This document shows, piece by piece, positions 35,777 through 44,213 of a stretch of DNA of 64,000 bases (positions are counted from its first letter, which is position 1; every line of letters starts with the position of its first letter). Made by a program: the position numbers and the translations under genes. The stretch lies in NCBI RefSeq assembly GCF_044784365.2, contig NZ_CP173063.2; one strand, written 5' to 3'. Below the pieces are notes generated by a model, which saw nothing but the letters and a program-made list of their open reading frames with translations, was not told the origin of the DNA and searched no databases. This DNA comes from Cetobacterium_A somerae (GTDB lineage: Bacteria > Fusobacteriota > Fusobacteriia > Fusobacteriales > Fusobacteriaceae).

Positions 35777-36898
35777 TTAAAATCTATAAGTAATTCCAAC
35801 TCCTCCTTGAGGTTGAAGTTTCCAATCTTTTTGCGAAGAACCCCAAACTTGATTTGAATACTTGACTTGCACAAATAAATCCATTGTTAAATCTTCAGAA
35901 TGATTATATATTATTTTTAATTGAGGTAAAACAAAAGCATTAAACATATTAGAGTAACTTTTATCACTATCTAATTTTGTTGGCCATAACCAACCATACC
36001 CATGATTTATTATCCAAAATGTTGGCTTCCAATTCTTTTCACTACTACTTGTGAATATATACGGATCAAAACCTGTAGCAAAATTAAATTGAAGATTTGT
36101 TCTTTTATTAAATTGATAAATATTTTTAGAATATTCAAGCCAAGAAACAATTGCAAAGTAATTCATCTCCTCTTTTTTATCAATTTTAAAATCACCATTA
36201 TACCATTCCTTAGATAAGTATCCGTTAAATTGAAATTTAAAATCTTCATAAATTTTAAATTGTGTTAATAAATTAAGTGCAGCATGATTCATATGACCAT
36301 TAGGATTAGATTTTACAAATGATCCATAGTAATATAATGGTTGTATCGCAAATTGCAATACTTCAAAATTTTCACTCTTTGGAAAATATTTATAAAAATC
36401 TAAAGAGGAACTTATCCAAGTCCAATATTTATCATCAGAATCTTTAAAAAAATTTGTTTGTCTAGCTCCTATTTGAGTTCTCCAAATAGCTTTAGTATCA
36501 AAAAAGTTTGTATGAATATATTCAAAATAGCCCTTAGGTACACTAAAATTATGATTAGCTTTATTACTATCTTTTTCATATTCACCGCTATAGATATTCA
36601 TTAATCTATTCCATTCAAAAAATAATGACCATTGAGGTGTGAATGTATAATCTAAGTAAAGCATAGGATGAGCTGTCGCAGTTTTATACTTACCGGAATT
36701 TCCATAAATTGTAAATATAGTTCCAACTTCTCCATAAGGAGTAAATGAATTTTCTAAGAAATTTGTTTCTTGTTTTATTCTCTTATCATAAGAAGTTTGT
36801 ATGCTGTTTCCAATCTCTGTATTTTTGAGTTCTGCAAAAGCTTTATTACATAAAATTGAAGTTAAAAGAAAAGAAAATATCAAATATCGTTTCTTCAT
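35777..36898 (-). CDS. Outer-membrane beta-barrel protein linked to the oxalate locus
   Basis: 373 residues. A signal peptide (MKKRYLIFSFLLTSILCNKAFA) is followed by a chain of amphipathic strands rich in aromatic residues (YLDYTFTPQWSLFFEWNRL, GYFEYIHTNFF, FKFQFNGYLSKEWYNG, MDLFVQVKYSNQVWG). It ends with a C-terminal Phe (GITYRF), the signal for BAM-mediated barrel assembly. This fits a FomA-like fusobacterial porin; specificity is not readable. It lies 44 bases downstream of the AEC transporter on the same strand, so it may be the outer-membrane route for oxalate or formate. Confidence 0.8.
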   Translation of the reverse strand: MKKRYLIFSFLLTSILCNKAFAELKNTEIGNSIQTSYDKRIKQETNFLENSFTPYGEVGTIFTIYGNSGKYKTATAHPMLYLDYTFTPQWSLFFEWNRLMNIYSGEYEKDSNKANHNFSVPKGYFEYIHTNFFDTKAIWRTQIGARQTNFFKDSDDKYWTWISSSLDFYKYFPKSENFEVLQFAIQPLYYYGSFVKSNPNGHMNHAALNLLTQFKIYEDFKFQFNGYLSKEWYNGDFKIDKKEEMNYFAIVSWLEYSKNIYQFNKRTNLQFNFATGFDPYIFTSSSEKNWKPTFWIINHGYGWLWPTKLDSDKSYSNMFNAFVLPQLKIIYNHSEDLTMDLFVQVKYSNQVWGSSQKDWKLQPQGGVGITYRF

Positions 36899-36942
36899 AA
36901 ATTACTCTCCTCATCTTTAGTTATACTATTTATTTTAGAAGT

Positions 36943-37968
36943 CTAAAAATTCCATGTTGATGCCATTCTTGTTATCCATATCCAGAACGGTGCAGCAACC
37001 ATAAATAAAAGTACACTTACAGCTAATGAGGATGTACCTGTACGTACATAAACTTGATAACGGCTACTTATAATAATCCCAGAAAATGCAGGTGGTAAAG
37101 CTCCTGAAAGTACAAGCATTTGAAGGTGTATTGGATCTAATTTTACAAGTAATCCAACTATTAATAAAAGTCCAGGCATTAATATTAGCTTAATAAACGT
37201 ATTATAAATAATTTCTAAATCAAATTCAAATTTTAATCCTGATAATGTTAATCCAGCTGCAAATACAGCAACTCCAGAGTTAGCTTTTGATATTAATTCA
37301 AAGTTAGGATCTAAAATAGGAGGAAATTCTATTCCAAGTAAAACAATTATCACAGCTAGTATAGGAGCCCAAGCTACTGGTTGTGTTAATGCACTTATAA
37401 CTGGATTTTTTTCTAATTTTTGCATCTCTTGCTCAAACTCGTCAATCTCTTTTTTTACGCCAGTTTCAGTGCTTAAGTCTTTAATTAGTTGGTTTTGAAC
37501 TTTTGCTCCACCAGGATTTAAAAGAGATAGTCCTATTGGAATTGTAATTGCATTAACCACTATTGAAACTATAGCTACAACAAGTCCAGTATTAGCTGTA
37601 GCACCAAATATAGGATCTAAAACAGCAAACCCCAAAAATCCAATTGTTGGTGATCCTGCAATTAATGCACAGACAGCTGCCTCACCCTTTGTATGTTTAA
37701 AAAATTTATAACAACTAAAGAATGACCACATAAAAACACCTACAATAACAAAAGTACTTACTAAAGTTAGTTTTATATCTTCAAACAACATATGTCTATC
37801 TGCTTTTACAATTGATACAAACAAAGCTGCAGGTAGAGCATAATTTAGAACCAATTTATTAAAACTTCTAGCATTATCTTGATTAAAAGCTTTTGTTTTT
37901 CCAGCATAAAATCCTAAAAGCATAATTACAAAAATTGGAACTATATCTTTCATAATAATATCCCACAT
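36943..37968 (-). CDS. AEC-family transporter, putative oxalate/formate-linked carrier
   Basis: 341-residue membrane protein with about ten helices in two five-helix halves and a charged cytoplasmic loop (residues about 165-185, LIKDLSTETGVKKEIDEFEQEM). The start (MWDIIMKDIVPIFVIMLLGFYAGK) and end halves (SGALPPAFSGIIISSRYQ) fit auxin-efflux-carrier/malonate-carrier proteins. It lies 29 bases after oxc on the same strand. By position it should import oxalate or exchange it with formate; that substrate is inferred, as the known oxalate:formate antiporter OxlT belongs to a different family (MFS). Confidence 0.83.
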   Translation of the reverse strand: MWDIIMKDIVPIFVIMLLGFYAGKTKAFNQDNARSFNKLVLNYALPAALFVSIVKADRHMLFEDIKLTLVSTFVIVGVFMWSFFSCYKFFKHTKGEAAVCALIAGSPTIGFLGFAVLDPIFGATANTGLVVAIVSIVVNAITIPIGLSLLNPGGAKVQNQLIKDLSTETGVKKEIDEFEQEMQKLEKNPVISALTQPVAWAPILAVIIVLLGIEFPPILDPNFELISKANSGVAVFAAGLTLSGLKFEFDLEIIYNTFIKLILMPGLLLIVGLLVKLDPIHLQMLVLSGALPPAFSGIIISSRYQVYVRTGTSSLAVSVLLFMVAAPFWIWITRMASTWNF

Positions 37969-37997
37969 ATTATCAGCTCCTTTTAATTTTTAATTTT

Positions 37998-39701
37998 CTA
38001 ATTTTTTATTGCAGTTTTAGGATTTAAAGAGGTTATATGACCACTTTCAGTTCCTGTTTTTGGATCTATTTTACAATTAATTAAAGTTGGCTTTAATGAC
38101 TCTATACCTTTTGTAATTGCATCTTTTAATTCCTCTTGAGTTTCTACATTATATGGAGTTCCTCCAAAAGCTTCAATTAACTTATCGTATCGTGCTGTTG
38201 CCATAAGAGTTGTCGGAGATGGATCTGTTCCTCCACCTAAATTTTCATGATCTCCACGATAAATTCCTCCATTATTGAAGACTACTATTGTTATAGGAAG
38301 TTTATATCTACAAATTGTTTCAATTTCCATTCCACTGAATCCAAAAGCACTATCTCCTTCAATGGCTAAAATTGGTTTGTTGCTAGTTATAGCTGCTCCA
38401 ATTGCAAACCCCATTCCTACTCCCATTACTCCCCAAGTTCCACAATCTAAACGTCTACGAGGATAGTACATATTTATAACATTTCTTGTATCATCTAGAG
38501 TATTAGCTCCTTCATTTACAAGATAAATATCTTTATGAGAATCTACAACTTCCTTAACAATTTTTAAAGCATTATAGTAGTTTAAAGGCACAGTTATTGT
38601 ATTTAATTTTGCTGCCATCTTATCTATGTTAATTTCTTTATCTTTTTCAATATTTTCAATCCAAGAAGAATCTACTTTTATAGATATTTTTTCCAATCCA
38701 TTTACTAATAATTCCATACTTGATTCAATATCTCCTACTACTGGAGCTTCTATTGGACGATTGCTATCTATTTCTTTAGGATCGATTTCTAATTGAATAA
38801 AACGAACGTCTGGATTCCAATGTTTTCCTTTTCCATGGCCTAAAAGCCAATTTAATCTAGCACCTATAAGCATAACTGTATCCGCATTTTCTAAAACAAA
38901 TGAACGAGCTGCTGCTGCACATTGTGGATGATTATCTGGAAGTAACCCTTTTGCCATTGACATTGGTAAAAATGGAATTCCAGTTTCATCTAAAAATTTT
39001 TTTATTAATTCGTCTGCTTGAGAATAAGCAGCTCCTTTTCCTAAAAGAACTAAAGGTTTTTTTGCACTTGAAAGTAAATTTAATGCCTTAATTATAGAAT
39101 CAGAACTAGGTATAGATTTTGGAGCTGGATTTTCTACTTTAAATAAAGTTTTTTCTGCCTCTACTTTATCAATGACACTTCCTAATAACTCTGTAGTTAC
39201 ATCTAAATAAACTCCTCCTGGTCTTCCTGAAGTTGCGGCTCGAATAGCTCTAGCTAATCCAATTGCTATATCTTCTGGCTTATTTATTCTATACGCTGCT
39301 TTAGCAAAAGGCTTTGCAATATTCATTTGGTCTAACTCTTCATAATCTCCTTGCTGCAAGTCTATGATAGCTCTATCACTAGAACCACTTATTTGAATCA
39401 TTGGAAATCCATTAACTGTTGCGTTTGCAAGAGCAGTTAAACCATTTAAAAATCCTGGAGCTGAAACAGTTAAACAAATTCCAGGTTTTTTTGTTAAATA
39501 TCCACTTATAGCTGCTGCATTTCCAGCTGATTGTTCATGTCTAAATCCTATATATCTAATTCCTTCTTCTTGAGCATGTCTTGCTAAATCTGTTATAGGA
39601 ATTCCTACAACTCCATAAATAGTATCAACTCCATTTTTTTTCAAAGCTTCTACCATTACATGCATCCCATCTGTTAAGTTGTCATTTTGAACACTAGACA
39701 T
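37998..39701 (-). CDS. oxc: Oxalyl-CoA decarboxylase
   Basis: ThDP-dependent enzyme converting oxalyl-CoA to formyl-CoA and CO2. The 567-residue length matches the family. It shows the N-terminal ThDP Glu in YIGFRHEQSAGNAAAISGYLT, the oxalyl-CoA decarboxylase-specific QQGDYEELDQMN segment, and the C-terminal ThDP/Mg motif GDSAFGFSGMEIET ... VVFNNGGIYRGD. It lies between frc and the AEC carrier on the minus strand. Together with formyl-CoA transferase it runs a cycle in which oxalate is decarboxylated to formate with proton consumption. Confidence 0.95.
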   Translation of the reverse strand: MSSVQNDNLTDGMHVMVEALKKNGVDTIYGVVGIPITDLARHAQEEGIRYIGFRHEQSAGNAAAISGYLTKKPGICLTVSAPGFLNGLTALANATVNGFPMIQISGSSDRAIIDLQQGDYEELDQMNIAKPFAKAAYRINKPEDIAIGLARAIRAATSGRPGGVYLDVTTELLGSVIDKVEAEKTLFKVENPAPKSIPSSDSIIKALNLLSSAKKPLVLLGKGAAYSQADELIKKFLDETGIPFLPMSMAKGLLPDNHPQCAAAARSFVLENADTVMLIGARLNWLLGHGKGKHWNPDVRFIQLEIDPKEIDSNRPIEAPVVGDIESSMELLVNGLEKISIKVDSSWIENIEKDKEINIDKMAAKLNTITVPLNYYNALKIVKEVVDSHKDIYLVNEGANTLDDTRNVINMYYPRRRLDCGTWGVMGVGMGFAIGAAITSNKPILAIEGDSAFGFSGMEIETICRYKLPITIVVFNNGGIYRGDHENLGGGTDPSPTTLMATARYDKLIEAFGGTPYNVETQEELKDAITKGIESLKPTLINCKIDPKTGTESGHITSLNPKTAIKN

Positions 39702-39738
39702 AGTAACCTCCTAAATATTTTATATCTCTATAAAGAAT

Positions 39739-39768
39739 TTTGTGGTAATTGATGCCAATTACCACAAA
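39739..39768. other. Intercistronic hairpin between frc and oxc
   Basis: TTTGTGGTAATTG / ATGC / CAATTACCACAAA, a perfect 13-bp stem in the 79-base gap. No strong T-run follows on the minus strand, so it may be a leaky terminator, an RNA-processing or stability element, or an operator. Confidence 0.65.
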
Positions 39769-39780
39769 TTCTCTAATTAA

Positions 39781-41052
39781 TTATTTACAAACAACGTGTT
39801 TTTCACGTAATTGTTTTATTTCTTCATCTGAATAACCGATTGCTTTTAAAATTTCATCTGTATGTTCACCTAATAATGGAGCATTCTTTATATCCGGAGT
39901 ATAATTTGAAAATTTTTGAGGACAACCTATTGTTAGATACTCTCCACGTTTTGGTTGTTCTACTTTTACAAGAGTTCCACACTTATGTAAAGATTCATCT
40001 TTTTCTATTTCAGCCATACTTAAAACAGGACCACAAGGTACTCCAAATTTACTTAATTCATTTACCACTTCAAGTTTATCTCTTGTTATAGTAAATTTTT
40101 CAACTTCTTTATATATTTCTTGTTTAACTAAATTACGAGCTGCTGGAGTATTAAATTTAGGATCTGTAATCCATTCAGTCTTACCAATACCTTTACAAGC
40201 TTCTGCAAAAGCTTTATCTTCATTTTGCAAAACTATATATACATAAGCATTTGAATCTGTTTCCCATCCCTTACATTTATAACACCAACCAAGAACTTGT
40301 CCACCTTCTGCATTTCCGTAACGAGGAACTGTATTTCCTACTTTCTCTTCTGGATATCCTGGAAAATGTTTTAATTCTCCTGTGTGCTCTAAAATTAATT
40401 GATCACGAAGTTTAACTCTACATAAATTTAAAACTGCTTCTTGCATAGATTGATATACAAAACAACCTTCTCCTGTTTTTTCTCTTTGCATTAATGCAGC
40501 AAGTAACCCTATTGCTAAATGCATACCTGTATTACTATCTCCTAGTGCTGCTCCTGATTGAGTTGGAATATTGTATTCACCATCCCACCATCCAGTTGTT
40601 GCTGCTGCTCCACCAGCACATTGAGCAACTGGCTCGAAAGCTTTAACATTTGCGTATGGAGAATCTGGATTAAAACCTTTTATTGAACCGTATATTAAAC
40701 GAGGATTTAATTTATGGACCTCTTCCCATGAAAATCCAAGTTTATCTGCTGCTCCTGGGTGAAGGTTTTCAACAAAAATATCAGCATCCTTTAAAAGTTT
40801 TGTTAAAATCTCTTTTCCTTCAGGTGTCTTTGCATCTAATTCTATTGAACGTTTATTACTATTTAATTGTAGAAAATATAATCCATCTAAATCTGGTATG
40901 TCTAACATTTGGGTTCTAGTTGGATCTCCTGTTCCTGGTCGTTCAATTTTAATAACATCTGCTCCTAACCAAGCTAATAATTGTGTACAAGCCGGTCCTG
41001 ATTGTACCTGTGTCCAGTCAATAATCTTAATTCCTTTTAATGGTGCTGTCAT
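39781..41052 (-). CDS. frc: Formyl-CoA:oxalate CoA-transferase
   Basis: Class III (CaiB/BaiF) CoA-transferase of 423 residues that moves CoA from formyl-CoA to oxalate. Visible features: N-terminal PLKGIKIIDWTQVQSGPACTQLLAWLGADVIKIERP, the catalytic Asp in GAALGDSNTGMHLAIG (family Asp169 region), and the flexible glycine loop as EGGQVLGW. The length fits Frc. It is the first gene of the minus-strand oxalate unit, with a GGAGGAG site and a TATAAT-like box about 25 bases upstream of the ATG. Confidence 0.95.
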   Translation of the reverse strand: MTAPLKGIKIIDWTQVQSGPACTQLLAWLGADVIKIERPGTGDPTRTQMLDIPDLDGLYFLQLNSNKRSIELDAKTPEGKEILTKLLKDADIFVENLHPGAADKLGFSWEEVHKLNPRLIYGSIKGFNPDSPYANVKAFEPVAQCAGGAAATTGWWDGEYNIPTQSGAALGDSNTGMHLAIGLLAALMQREKTGEGCFVYQSMQEAVLNLCRVKLRDQLILEHTGELKHFPGYPEEKVGNTVPRYGNAEGGQVLGWCYKCKGWETDSNAYVYIVLQNEDKAFAEACKGIGKTEWITDPKFNTPAARNLVKQEIYKEVEKFTITRDKLEVVNELSKFGVPCGPVLSMAEIEKDESLHKCGTLVKVEQPKRGEYLTIGCPQKFSNYTPDIKNAPLLGEHTDEILKAIGYSDEEIKQLREKHVVCK

Positions 41053-41216
41053 ATTAAACTCCTCCTTATTTTGATTATAAAATAATTATAAGCAATTAAA
41101 ATAATCAATCCAAAATTGTTTTTTTATTCAAAATAAAGAACGTATTTCCTTTTTAAATAATTCATATTTTTTATATACTACCTTAACATTAGTGTTATTT
41201 AATTTTTTTTATAAAA

Positions 41217-41247
41217 AAAAGATAGAATTTTTAAAATTCTATCTTTT
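41217..41247 (-). terminator. Terminator after cupin gene
   Basis: AAAAGATAGAATTTT pairs with AAAATTCTATCTTTT. On the minus strand a T-run follows, ending the cupin transcript before the oxalate operon promoter. Confidence 0.85.
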
Positions 41248-41250
41248 ATA

Positions 41251-41604
41251 TTAAACCCTATGATTGATTACAACTGCTATCATTTCTAGTTCATTTTCTC
41301 CAATATTAGTAAGAGAATGTTCTTCTCCATGAGATGTATAAACTACATCACCTTCACCAACTTCATAAGTTCCCTCAGCTTCTTGAACCTCTCCCTTTCC
41401 ATTTAAAATATAGTAAACTTCAAAGTCATTCTCATGCTTATGAAAACCTATTGATGAACCTTTCTCTAAAATTACCCTACTAAAGAGCTTTCCCTCATCT
41501 TTTAGCTCAGACGCAGTTAAAATCTCAATCATTTTTAATTTGCCAATCCCACCTTTTAAACCGTCAATTTCATTAACTTTTAAATCAGATTTTTTCTTAA
41601 TCAT
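41251..41604 (-). CDS. Single-domain cupin protein
   Basis: 117 residues with cupin motif 1 GSSIGFHKHENDFEVYYILNGKGE (HxH...E) and motif 2 VGEGDVVYTSHGEEHSLTN (the G-D ... H form). The metal ligands His, His, Glu and His are all present. Small cupins of this type have diverse or unknown roles; oxalate decarboxylase is a bicupin and much longer, so this is not one. Adjacent to the oxalate operon but ended by its own terminator. Confidence 0.85.
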   Translation of the reverse strand: MIKKKSDLKVNEIDGLKGGIGKLKMIEILTASELKDEGKLFSRVILEKGSSIGFHKHENDFEVYYILNGKGEVQEAEGTYEVGEGDVVYTSHGEEHSLTNIGENELEMIAVVINHRV

Positions 41605-41674
41605 AATTACATCCTTCTTGAAATTTTATTTTTAGAATAACATTAATCAAATATAATTTCAAGAAAAATATCTA

Positions 41675-41911
41675 TTAGTTAATAATCTCTAATAACTCCC
41701 AATCCTCTTCACTTCTTTTAAAGTATCTAATAACCCAATCATTTTCTAATTTTAACTTTAACTTTTCAATATACTTAAACGCATCTTCCGGTGTAGGGAA
41801 AAATTGTCTTGAATCTATAAAGTCATAGTTTTCATTATTTATAACCTGTATCCCTTTAAAAATTTCAACTTTATACTGTCTTTTTAGCTCTTGCTTCTTT
41901 ACGTAATTCAT
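41675..41911 (-). CDS. Hypothetical protein, 78 residues
   Basis: Small basic-acidic mixed protein (MNYVKKQELKRQYKVEIFKG ... EDWELLEIIN) with several Trp and Tyr and no membrane segment or signal. It has an AGGAGG-like site (CGGAGG) before the ATG, supporting expression. The sequence FFPTPEDAFKYIEKLKLKLE suggests a small alpha/beta fold. No family recognised. It lies 70 bases upstream of the cupin on the same strand. Confidence 0.6.
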   Translation of the reverse strand: MNYVKKQELKRQYKVEIFKGIQVINNENYDFIDSRQFFPTPEDAFKYIEKLKLKLENDWVIRYFKRSEEDWELLEIIN

Positions 41912-41943
41912 AAAACCTCCGATTTAAATTTTATAAAATAACT

Positions 41944-41983
41944 AAATAAAAATAAAACAGCCTTGTTCTAGGTACAAGGCTGT
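41944..41983 (-). terminator. Terminator after the activase gene
   Basis: ACAGCCTTGT / TCTAGGT / ACAAGGCTGT stem. On the minus strand it is followed by TTTATTTTTATTT. Confidence 0.85.
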
Positions 41984-42083
41984 ATGATAAATCATTTAAA
42001 GACTTTATATTTTTAAAATATACACTTTGACAAAAAATACTACTTCATATCATTATATCGCATATTTGTAAAAAAGTATAGTT

Positions 42084-42842
42084 TTATATTTTTTGCATCA
42101 ACGCTGCTCCGATAGCTCCTGCATAACGAGCTAAATCATGTGTATTTACTTTTTTCCCTAACTTTTTAGAAAGTTCCTCTATAAAGTATGGACTAGCACA
42201 TAATCCACCAGAGAGAAAGTACTCTTCTGTTAATTTACTTCTACTTGCAAGACCAACAACTTTATTCACTACTGAATCTATAATACCACAAGCTATATCC
42301 TCTTTAGCAGCTCCCCTTCCCATTAAGCTAATTATTTCACTTTCAGCAAAAACTGTACACATTGAAGATATCTCAACTTTTTCTCCAAGTGTTGCTAACT
42401 CATATAACTTATCTAATTTTACACCTAAAATATTTGCCATAACCTCAATAAAACGCCCTGTTCCAGCAGAGCACTTATCATTCATAATAAAATTTTCTAC
42501 ATTACCACCAGAAACTTCTATAACTTTGGTATCTTGTCCTCCTATATCTATAATTGTAAAATTAGTTTTTTTAGTTATATATTGAACACCTTTACTATGA
42601 CATGTGATTTCAGTAACAGTTTTATTAGCATATGGAACTGAAATTCTTCCATATCCAGTTGCTGTAACTTTACACTCTTCAAAATTATATCCTTCGTTTT
42701 CTAAATCTTTTTTTATTTTCTCAGAAGTTTCTACGCTACTCCATCCACTAGGAACAGAAAAAAATCTTTCCAGTATATCATTATGAAATATCGCAACTTT
42801 TGTAGCTGTAGAACCTATATCAATTCCAATTCTTATATCCAT
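42084..42842 (-). CDS. ATP-dependent activator (BadF/HgdC-type archerase) of a 2-hydroxyacyl-CoA dehydratase-like protein
   Basis: 252-residue ASKHA-fold ATPase. Visible motifs: RIGIDIGSTATKVAIF (phosphate 1), IIDIGGQDTKVIEV (phosphate 2), and two cluster-binding cysteines in NDKCSAGTGRF and SSMCTVFAESE, which hold one [4Fe-4S] between two subunits. Such activators fire single low-potential electrons into their partner using ATP. The partner is almost certainly the divergent gene at 43020. A strong terminator follows. Domain call is firm; the exact partner chemistry is not. Confidence 0.92.
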   Translation of the reverse strand: MDIRIGIDIGSTATKVAIFHNDILERFFSVPSGWSSVETSEKIKKDLENEGYNFEECKVTATGYGRISVPYANKTVTEITCHSKGVQYITKKTNFTIIDIGGQDTKVIEVSGGNVENFIMNDKCSAGTGRFIEVMANILGVKLDKLYELATLGEKVEISSMCTVFAESEIISLMGRGAAKEDIACGIIDSVVNKVVGLASRSKLTEEYFLSGGLCASPYFIEELSKKLGKKVNTHDLARYAGAIGAALMQKI

Positions 42843-43019
42843 TTTGTTTTCAACTCCACACTCATATAATTTTTTTTATCAAATATATTTTATCATACTT
42901 TTATGTATTATTTTATAAAATAAATTTATAATGTTTAAAATTAGTTAGCACTATGCTCATTTTTGGTATATAATTATTTAGTACGTAAAATTCAATTATT
43001 AATATTTTAAGGAGATGAA

Positions 43020-44168
43020 ATGAAAGTAGATTTAAACGAAGTTTTTGAAGAATTTGCTGAAGCTAGAAGAAATGGCTTTCTAAAGGTAAAAGAATTAAAA
43101 GATCAAGGAGCTCATATAGTTGGGACATTTTGTACATATACACCTAAAGAGATTATTTATGCTGCTGGTGGAACTCCAGTTACTCTTTGTGGTGTAAGTA
43201 ATGATACAATTCCAGCTGCTGAAATTCATTTACCAAAAAATCTTTGTCCACTAATAAAATCAAGTTACGGATATGCTATCTCAGATAAGTGTCCCTATAT
43301 GTATTTTTCAGATTTAGTTGTAGGTGAAACTACATGTGATGGAAAAAAGAAAATGTATGAATTACTTGGAGAAATAAAAGATACCTATGTAATGCAACTA
43401 CCTCACTCACAAGATTCTGAATATGCAAAAAATATGTGGAAACATGAAGTTATAAAATTTAAAGAAAAACTTGAAACGAAATTCTCTACTTCTGTAACAG
43501 AGGAAAAACTACGTGAAAGTATAAATTTATGTAATAGAGAAAGAATTAGTCTTTCAAATTTTTATTCATTAGGTAAACTTATTCCTCCTCCTATATCAGG
43601 ATATGATATGTTTACAATTTTAAATGGTGTTCTATATATTTTTGATAAAGAAGAACAAATTGCAAAACTTAATGAAATTACAGCAAGTCTTAAAGAGTTG
43701 CATGCAAATAATGAATGTAAAATATCAAAAACTGCTCCTAGAATTTTAATAACTGGTTGTCCCCTTGGAGGAGTTGCAGATAAAATTATAAAACAATTAG
43801 AAGAAGTTGGTGCTGTTGTAGTTGTATATGAAAACTGTGGTGGAACAAAAAATACTGAAAAGTTAGTTGATGAAAATGAGGAACCTATAAAAGCTATTGC
43901 TGATAAATATCTTTCTATACCTTGCTCTGTAATGAGTCCAAACAAAGGAAGAGAAGATATGCTTTCAAATCTTATTAAAGAATATAAAGTTGATGGTGTT
44001 GTAGAGATAATTTTACAATCTTGTCATACTTATGCTATTGAAACCAGAAATATAAAAAGACATGTCAATAACCTTGGGGTACCTTTTATATCAATTGAAA
44101 CAGATTATTCAACATCTGATAAAGGACAAATTAGAACAAGATTAGAAGCTTTTGTTGAAATGCTTTAA
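43020..44168 (+). CDS. 2-hydroxyacyl-CoA dehydratase D-subunit-like / double-cubane-cluster-type protein
   Basis: 382-residue protein of the HgdB/HgdC-subunit fold with many cysteines: GTFCTYTPKEIIYAAGG, TLCGVS, PKNLCPLIKSS, SDKCPYMYF, GETTCDGKK, ITGCPLGG, YENCGGTK and LQSCHTYAIETR. True dehydratases need two different subunits; here only one is present with a divergent activator, which is the gene set of homodimeric double-cubane cluster proteins ([Fe8S9]) known to reduce small molecules such as acetylene. Both readings remain open. It begins with AAGGAGATGAA before the ATG. The ABC importer gene follows after 45 bases on the same strand. Confidence 0.82.
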   Translation: MKVDLNEVFEEFAEARRNGFLKVKELKDQGAHIVGTFCTYTPKEIIYAAGGTPVTLCGVSNDTIPAAEIHLPKNLCPLIKSSYGYAISDKCPYMYFSDLVVGETTCDGKKKMYELLGEIKDTYVMQLPHSQDSEYAKNMWKHEVIKFKEKLETKFSTSVTEEKLRESINLCNRERISLSNFYSLGKLIPPPISGYDMFTILNGVLYIFDKEEQIAKLNEITASLKELHANNECKISKTAPRILITGCPLGGVADKIIKQLEEVGAVVVVYENCGGTKNTEKLVDENEEPIKAIADKYLSIPCSVMSPNKGREDMLSNLIKEYKVDGVVEIILQSCHTYAIETRNIKRHVNNLGVPFISIETDYSTSDKGQIRTRLEAFVEML

Positions 44169-44213
44169 TTTTTAATTTTAATGAAAATACAATAATTATT
44201 AGGAGATTAAACT

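Noticed and set aside
41251..41604. Cupin next to the oxalate operon as an oxalate decarboxylase
   Set aside because: It has only one cupin domain of 117 residues, whereas oxalate decarboxylase is a bicupin of over 350 residues; a terminator also separates it.
43562..43945. 127-codon minus-strand frame
   Set aside because: Antisense to the Cys-rich dehydratase-like gene, with low-complexity translation and no ribosome site.
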